The translations under genes were made by a program, and so were the position numbers. Positions 20,099 through 25,257 of a stretch of DNA of 25,257 nucleotides are shown here, in pieces (positions within the stretch are counted from its first letter, which is position 1; every line of letters starts with the position of its first letter). Below the pieces are notes generated by a model. The model saw nothing but the letters and a program-made list of their open reading frames with translations. It searched no databases and was not told where the DNA came from. This DNA comes from Basidiobolus ranarum (Eukaryota > Basidiobolomycota > Basidiobolomycetes > Basidiobolales), in assembly GCA_040143965.1 (NCBI GenBank), contig JASJQH010000143.1:1-25257 (forward strand), in the 5' to 3' direction.

Positions 20099-21963
20099 AT
20101 GTATGAAGAATATGATTATGATGCACATCGTCAATATGAAGATGATATGTATCAAAGTGACCACACCGATGCTTCTGGGTAATGTTCCTTTTTTTTAATG
20201 AGGGGTTTCATAGTTTCTTGAAACACTAATCCAGTATTATTTTACTTTAGTGAGAAAGTAGATAGTGATATTGAAGATACTTTATTGAGTCACGTATATT
20301 ATACACCTAAAAGTCAGAAAACTACTCCGGCTAAATCGGTTGTCTCTGAAGAGTTCGATGCTACTCCTTCAAAAGCCAGTAAATTTTCTCAAGTGATTTC
20401 GAGTGACGAGAATGATTCGGACAATGAACACCATAATGTATCTCATTCGGACGAAGAAAGTGATACTAAGTATACCTTGTCAAAGAAGAATAAAAATACG
20501 GAGGTAATGACAAACGATGATTCGTCAACCGACTCTGATTCTAGCCTAGACTGGGAAGAGGAAGCTTCTAAAGACAATATAAAGGAGAAAATCGCTATGG
20601 ATGAGCATGACTCAGTCGAACCTGATACGGAGAAAAATGAGAAAACACCGAACAAAATGAGCAACTCAAATATCCAATTGACTGAGCCTTTGTTGATTAC
20701 CCAAGTGATAACTCCCAACAAAAAATGGTCTCCAGAGCCACAATCGGAGTCAGCTAAAGTTAGTGATGATGAATACGAATATCTTGAAGATGCCGACATT
20801 AAAGTAAGCAATGCAGCAGTTTATTCAATTATATGGATTACTTGTTAACATATCCCTCTTCTTGATAGGGTAAAAATCGGTATTTTATGGAGCCTGACTC
20901 AGGAAAGAAAGGTCAAGTGTGTTATATCTGTAAAGAACCTGGTCATTTAGCTCGTGATTGTACTGTTTTGAAGGTTTGCTTTTGTACAAATTACTTTTGT
21001 TTTGGATGGCGTACTTACTTGACACTTAAAATAGTGCTTCATTTGCGGTGAAGAAGGACATACATCTAGAGACTGTCTCTTCACATCAGAAATCTGTCAT
21101 AACTGTAATAAGCGTGGCCATAGGGCTAGGGTGAGTTTATTGTTTTTTAGCTTTGTGTTTCCACTGTAATCATTAACCAAACCCACTTTCTCAGGATTGC
21201 CCTGAACCACGCTCTTTCGGAGTCAAAGAGTGCAGACGTTGTGAATCAAGAAATCACCACTCGGAGGTTGCTAATTTACTATTCCATTTGCGGTTGCGGT
21301 TGAATAGAAACTAATTATTTCTTCAGGAATGCCCACTGATTTGGAGACAATACGTTATTGCGAAACCTAACCCAGCAAAGGTTGGTCACATTATTAACAT
21401 CTATATCGTATTATATTCTTACATAGCTGCTTTACAGATAAAACCGGACCGGATGTTTTGTTATAATTGCGGTGACTATGGTCACTTAGGCAATGTAAGT
21501 TATTCATTTTGATACTTTACTCCACCTCTTGCTTACTAAATTGGATTTAGAAATGCTCCAAATCCAACATGGATCAGAGCTCTGGTTCGGGCGCGTTCAA
21601 CAACTCTCATCAAAATTCTCGCAATTCCAGGGGTCGTCCTGAGGAAGATCGGAGACCAGCCAAAAGGTATAGAGCAGACTTCCATGATGATCATCGTCAT
21701 AAATATGATGATCGTGATCGCCATCGTAGTTATGGTCGTGAGTCGAGTTATAGAAGAGATAGACATTATGATAATGTAAGTTGCGGTGTTGCGTTACCAG
21801 AGAGAAGGTATACTAATGGACTGATACAATTTAGGGCCATCGACGTGAGAGCTCCTACACACCTAGAGATAAGTATCGGAGCCGTGACTCGGACTATCGT
21901 CAAAGCCCTAGTTATAAGAAATCATCGCCTTCGTATCGACATGATAAGAAGAGGAGAAGATGA
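20099..21963 (+). CDS. AIR2: Zinc-knuckle RNA-binding protein, Air1/Air2-like TRAMP subunit
   Basis: Air proteins carry the RNA-binding zinc knuckles of the nuclear TRAMP polyadenylation complex, which marks RNAs for exosome decay. Nine exons give 456 aa: 20099-20178, 20251-20803, 20869-20973, 21035-21130, 21195-21266, 21327-21380, 21438-21494, 21551-21775 and 21835-21963. After the first intron every join is phase 0. The first 210 residues are acidic and low complexity (DSSTDSDSSLDWEEEA). Five CCHC knuckles follow: CYICKEPGHLARDC, CFICGEEGHTSRDC, CHNCNKRGHRARDC, CRRCESRNHHSEEC and CYNCGDYGHLGNKC, matching the five of Air1/2. Exon ends fall at or next to the knuckles. The C-terminal 110 residues are rich in Arg, Asp, Ser and Tyr, ending DKKRRR. 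It could equally be called a ZCCHC7 homologue. Confidence 0.9.
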
Positions 21964-22408
21964 GTTGGTCTACGGTGTATACCATTTTACATCGCCAACC
22001 CTATGTGAGTTAGTATGCATATAGAATCCCGCACTACTTCCACCTTCACCTTCACCTCCACCTCCTTTACATTCACTCGCTCAACTCTGTAATAGATGTT
22101 TGTTGTTTCCCCCGAATCACGGGCGTATAATTTAATCAAGGTTTATTCCATTTGTTTTCCCTCAACAAGCGTCGTACAATACAGATAGTGTGTAAATAAT
22201 GATTTTCTCGTGGATAGTATTTTTTATTAGATATTTGCAGAGTATTTTCATTTGGGAAGCTCTGGTTAACTCAATCAATTTTCAAATTTTATACAATCAT
22301 ACTCATGAAAAGTGACAAATATGATTCACCGAGTATTAGATAACTTCGTGATATATTATGGTAAAGGATCATTTATATCCTAGAACAGAGACAATCAAAC
22401 AGGTGTTC
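21964..22408. other. Convergent 3' region of AIR and glucosidase II alpha
   Basis: It contains a hexamer-like pyrimidine-rich tract (CACCTT/CACCTC units, about 22040-22065) just after the AIR stop. The rest is AT-rich and no gene is seen. Confidence 0.45.
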
Positions 22409-25257
22409 TTAATAAGAAAATTCAATCTTCCAATCTTCACTGATACGAGAGCCAGGGTCTTTGATAGTACAAACATTGTTGTTGGTCACTGTTCGCTCAC
22501 AATCAACCTGCAATTCCTTCTTCTGTCCAGAGGAAATCAAAGTGACAGACTTGGGAGTGTTTGCCAAACCAAGAACGACAAGTCGTTCAACGCGAACGGA
22601 TTTAATAGATTCAAAGAAATCTGTAGTGCCCTTGGATTTGTTCTCACCTAGGTTATGTGATTCAAGAAGTCCATTGGCGAATGTAAATTTACGATGAATA
22701 TAGGCACCGGATTGATAGTCGTAGGATTCTCCATCATCAAGATATAATTCACCTTCTGCACTACCTTGATTATCCAGAGCAATAACTAGTGTGAATGGAT
22801 CCCACTTCATTAAGGTTGATGATCTTCTAATACGTTCTCTCTTTGGCACAATAGCACCACCTCGAATATAAGCAGGAATGCTGTCGAGTTTGGATGATAC
22901 AGTTTGAAGCCCAGATCCAGGAGCTGTAGTGTAGTCGAAAAGATTGTACCAAGGGCTATTAGCTGGGAAGTACACTGAGGTGGACTCGGTATCGGGGGTT
23001 ACTATTGGCTTGACAAGCAAAGCTTCGCCTACCATATACTGGTCTTCCATATCGAAGACAGCCTCATCATTAGGATAACTAACGAACATTGGTCTGATAA
23101 CTGGGGTACCTGAGACACTTGCCTCATGGAAAAGAGTGTACCATAGGGGAAGAAGAGAGTATCTAGTGCGGATAGCATGCTTAATTTGCGAAGTATAAGG
23201 TTCACCAAATAACCAAGGCTCACGACGTTTGGTATCAATATGAGCATGGGCACGGAAGAAAGGTTGGAAAGCACCAGCTTGATACCAACGCACCAAAAGC
23301 TCGGGTTCCGGGTTACCAAAGAAACCGCCCACATCTGCTCCAGAGAATGGAATACCAGAGATACCAATGGTAAGCAGCATGGGGACAGATGCCTCTAGAT
23401 GATCCCAACGGGCAAAGTTATCGCCAGTCCAAATAGCACTAGTGCGTTGGGTACCAGCATAAAAGGCTCTGGATAAGACGAAAGGTCTCTTAGGGACTTC
23501 GCTTCTTTGTATCTGACCATTAGCGGTGGATTCGTGGAACAGTACACCGAAGTAGTTGTGTAAATCACGATGTTCCCAGTTACCATGATGAATGGCATCT
23601 TTGGGCATGGTAATTTCAGGGCCACTAAATACAGAGGGCTCGTTCATATCGTTCCATGTAAATAATGAATCAGTGGTGCATTTATATTTGTCGAAACCAA
23701 ATTGTTTAATCCACCAATCCCGAGCAGCTGGGTTAGTATAATCAACCCAAGAAGAGCTACCTGGCCAACACCACCCATCAAAGTCATTGCCATCCTTGTT
23801 CTTGATGAAAAAGTTCTTCTCTTTCGCTTCACTGAAGATGTAATAATTATCGTCCCGTTTGATGTGGGGATCAACAATAGTAACTAGCTTTCTGCCTTTA
23901 ACAGATAGTGAATTCTGCATAGTAACAGGATCTGGGAATTTGGCTTCATCCCATGTAAAGTACCTCTTTCCATCGGTATGCTCAATATCCAACCAAAGAA
24001 CGTCGACAGGTATGTCGTGCTGGTCAAAACCAGCCTCGACTGAAGCTACGTCCTTATCGTCCAAGTAATTCCATCGGCATTGATGATATGCAATGGCAAA
24101 AGACTGAGGGAGAGTAGCATATCCAGTCAATGAAGAATATTGACGGAAAATGTCAGAAGATGTTGGTCCTAGAAATACGAAAACATCCATCACTCCAGAC
24201 TCACTAATCCAATGAGTTTGAGTGGTTGTTTGTTTCTTTGTTTTGTAAACAAAAGACCATAATTAGTACATATCATCATAGGAAGAATAGTCAGCGTGCT
24301 TTGGTATTCAAAGTTAACACTTGCCTCGTTTGTGTCTTTTTCAATATCAATCCACGTCTCAGCAGCATTCATCCAGAATACACCAACAGTTCTGTGCTTT
24401 CCATGAGCCATCATGAAAGGAATAGAACCATATAATGCCATAGGATTGTCAAGTTCATACTCAAAAACATCCAAATTATACAAGCGATATGGGTCGGTAT
24501 AGGCGTTATCCCCACCTCTAGAAATACCAACAAGATTGTCAGTTTCAAGAAATATAATGAACTGGAGAGATGTAGTCAATTTACCTAGTAGTTTTCAAAG
24601 ACAGTGATGATGCGTGCTCAGGAATACCATAAACGTGTTGGAAACCAGGGAATGAGATATCCATAGCAATTGAAGAGGGACCTAAGTGAATTACCAGTTT
24701 AAGCTAGGATCAGATCAATAGAAAACCAGTTTTGACCTTACCATTGGGTCTGCTGTCAGTACTTCCTTTCCAGTGCTCGTCCCAATTGGCCTCTTCGTTT
24801 CCAGCTGGAGTTTCCTGCTCATTGTTCTCTTCTGTTTGTTCAGTAAGTTTAGGAGCTGGCTTTTCTCCTATGGGTTCGAAATTCAGGAAGCCACGTTCAT
24901 TTAAAGTTACTAAAGGAGTTTCCTTTGAGTAGAAAGTTACTTGGAAAGGAGAGGGCTGGATTACAATGGTATTATCTTCCTCAGCCTGGCGTAAAGTTAC
25001 GACACCGCTCGTTTGGTCAACCGAAAAAGTAGCTTGGTGATCAGCAACTGGTGGGTTGACAATCACGAATTTTTTTAGTTCATCATAACGAGGTTTGAGC
25101 GGGTTCTTCTCGTTAAGTTTAAAACGAGCTGCACTTTTTTCAAAAAGATTGAGCTCGAAAACAAAAGGAACTCCGTTTTTGTTGTTCAGAAGTTCTCCAG
25201 TTAAAACACCATCTTTGAAATTAATAGTGTCTTTGGTTAGAGTATAAGGTGAACCGG
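22409..25257 (-). CDS. GANAB: Glucosidase II alpha subunit (GH31), 5' end cut by the window edge
   Basis: The catalytic subunit of ER glucosidase II, which trims the two inner alpha-1,3-glucoses from N-glycans during glycoprotein folding. The visible part has four exons: 24742-25257 (partial), 24585-24681, 24325-24517 and 22409-24235, all in phase. Family marks: [68 protein letters not shown] (nucleophile Asp) and [15 protein letters not shown] (acid/base Asp), then GVLF and [10 protein letters not shown]. The C-terminal beta domain ends DWKIEFSY with no HDEL, as expected for a subunit held in the ER by its beta partner. The last intron (24236-24324) is GC-AG: GAG/GCAAGT to AAAG, with a TACTAAT branch. 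A low-complexity Glu-rich insert lies near 24770-24830. The signal peptide lies outside the window. Confidence 0.96.
24236..24324 (-). other. GC-AG intron in glucosidase II alpha
   Basis: This 89-nt intron starts GCAAGT after GAG and ends AAAG. A GT four bases inside would shift the downstream frame by one base, so only the GC donor keeps the protein in frame (DTNE then [14 protein letters not shown]). GC donors with an otherwise perfect consensus are the usual minor variant of the major spliceosome. Confidence 0.85.

Overview
The window looks like nuclear DNA of a zygomycete-grade (early-diverging) fungus. The evidence is AT-rich DNA, genes crowded with mostly 57-119 nt introns that often carry TACTAA-like branch sites, an Mdm10 subunit of the fungal ERMES complex, an Slt2-class cell-wall-integrity MAP kinase, and GPI-anchored cysteine-rich wall proteins. 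One intron (in GPN3) carries a full set of minor-spliceosome (U12, AT-AC) signals. Such introns are lost from most Dikarya, so this points away from yeasts and moulds. The exact lineage cannot be fixed from the sequence.

Layout, left to right: a gene-free stretch with short tandem repeats (1-2115); an F-box/leucine-rich-repeat protein (+); an unrecognised two-helix membrane protein (-); an intronless family GH8 glycosidase (-), possibly of bacterial origin; the BolA-like protein BOL1 (+); MDM10 (-); the SLT2/MPK1-type MAP kinase (+, 12 exons); a small heat-shock protein (-); two tandem 8-cysteine GPI-anchored proteins (-); the GTPase GPN3 (-); an unrecognised 129-aa protein (-); mitochondrial ribosomal protein uS5m (-); the Air1/2-type zinc-knuckle protein of the TRAMP complex (+); and glucosidase II alpha (-), which runs off the right edge.

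These are independent eukaryotic genes, not an operon. Some share themes: mitochondrial biology (BOL1, MDM10, MRPS5), cell wall and secretion (SLT2 kinase, the two GPI proteins, glucosidase II, perhaps the GH8 enzyme) and RNA or polymerase biogenesis (AIR, GPN3). Divergent pairs (GH8/BOL1, MDM10/SLT2, MRPS5/AIR) share upstream regions. Most exon structures were worked out by hand and checked by reading-frame phase and family conservation.

The most unusual items are the AT-AC U12-type intron in GPN3, a start codon apparently split by another intron in the same gene, a leaderless fungal GH8 enzyme, and a GC-AG intron in glucosidase II. I found no mobile element, tRNA, rRNA, CRISPR array or viral remnant that I could support.
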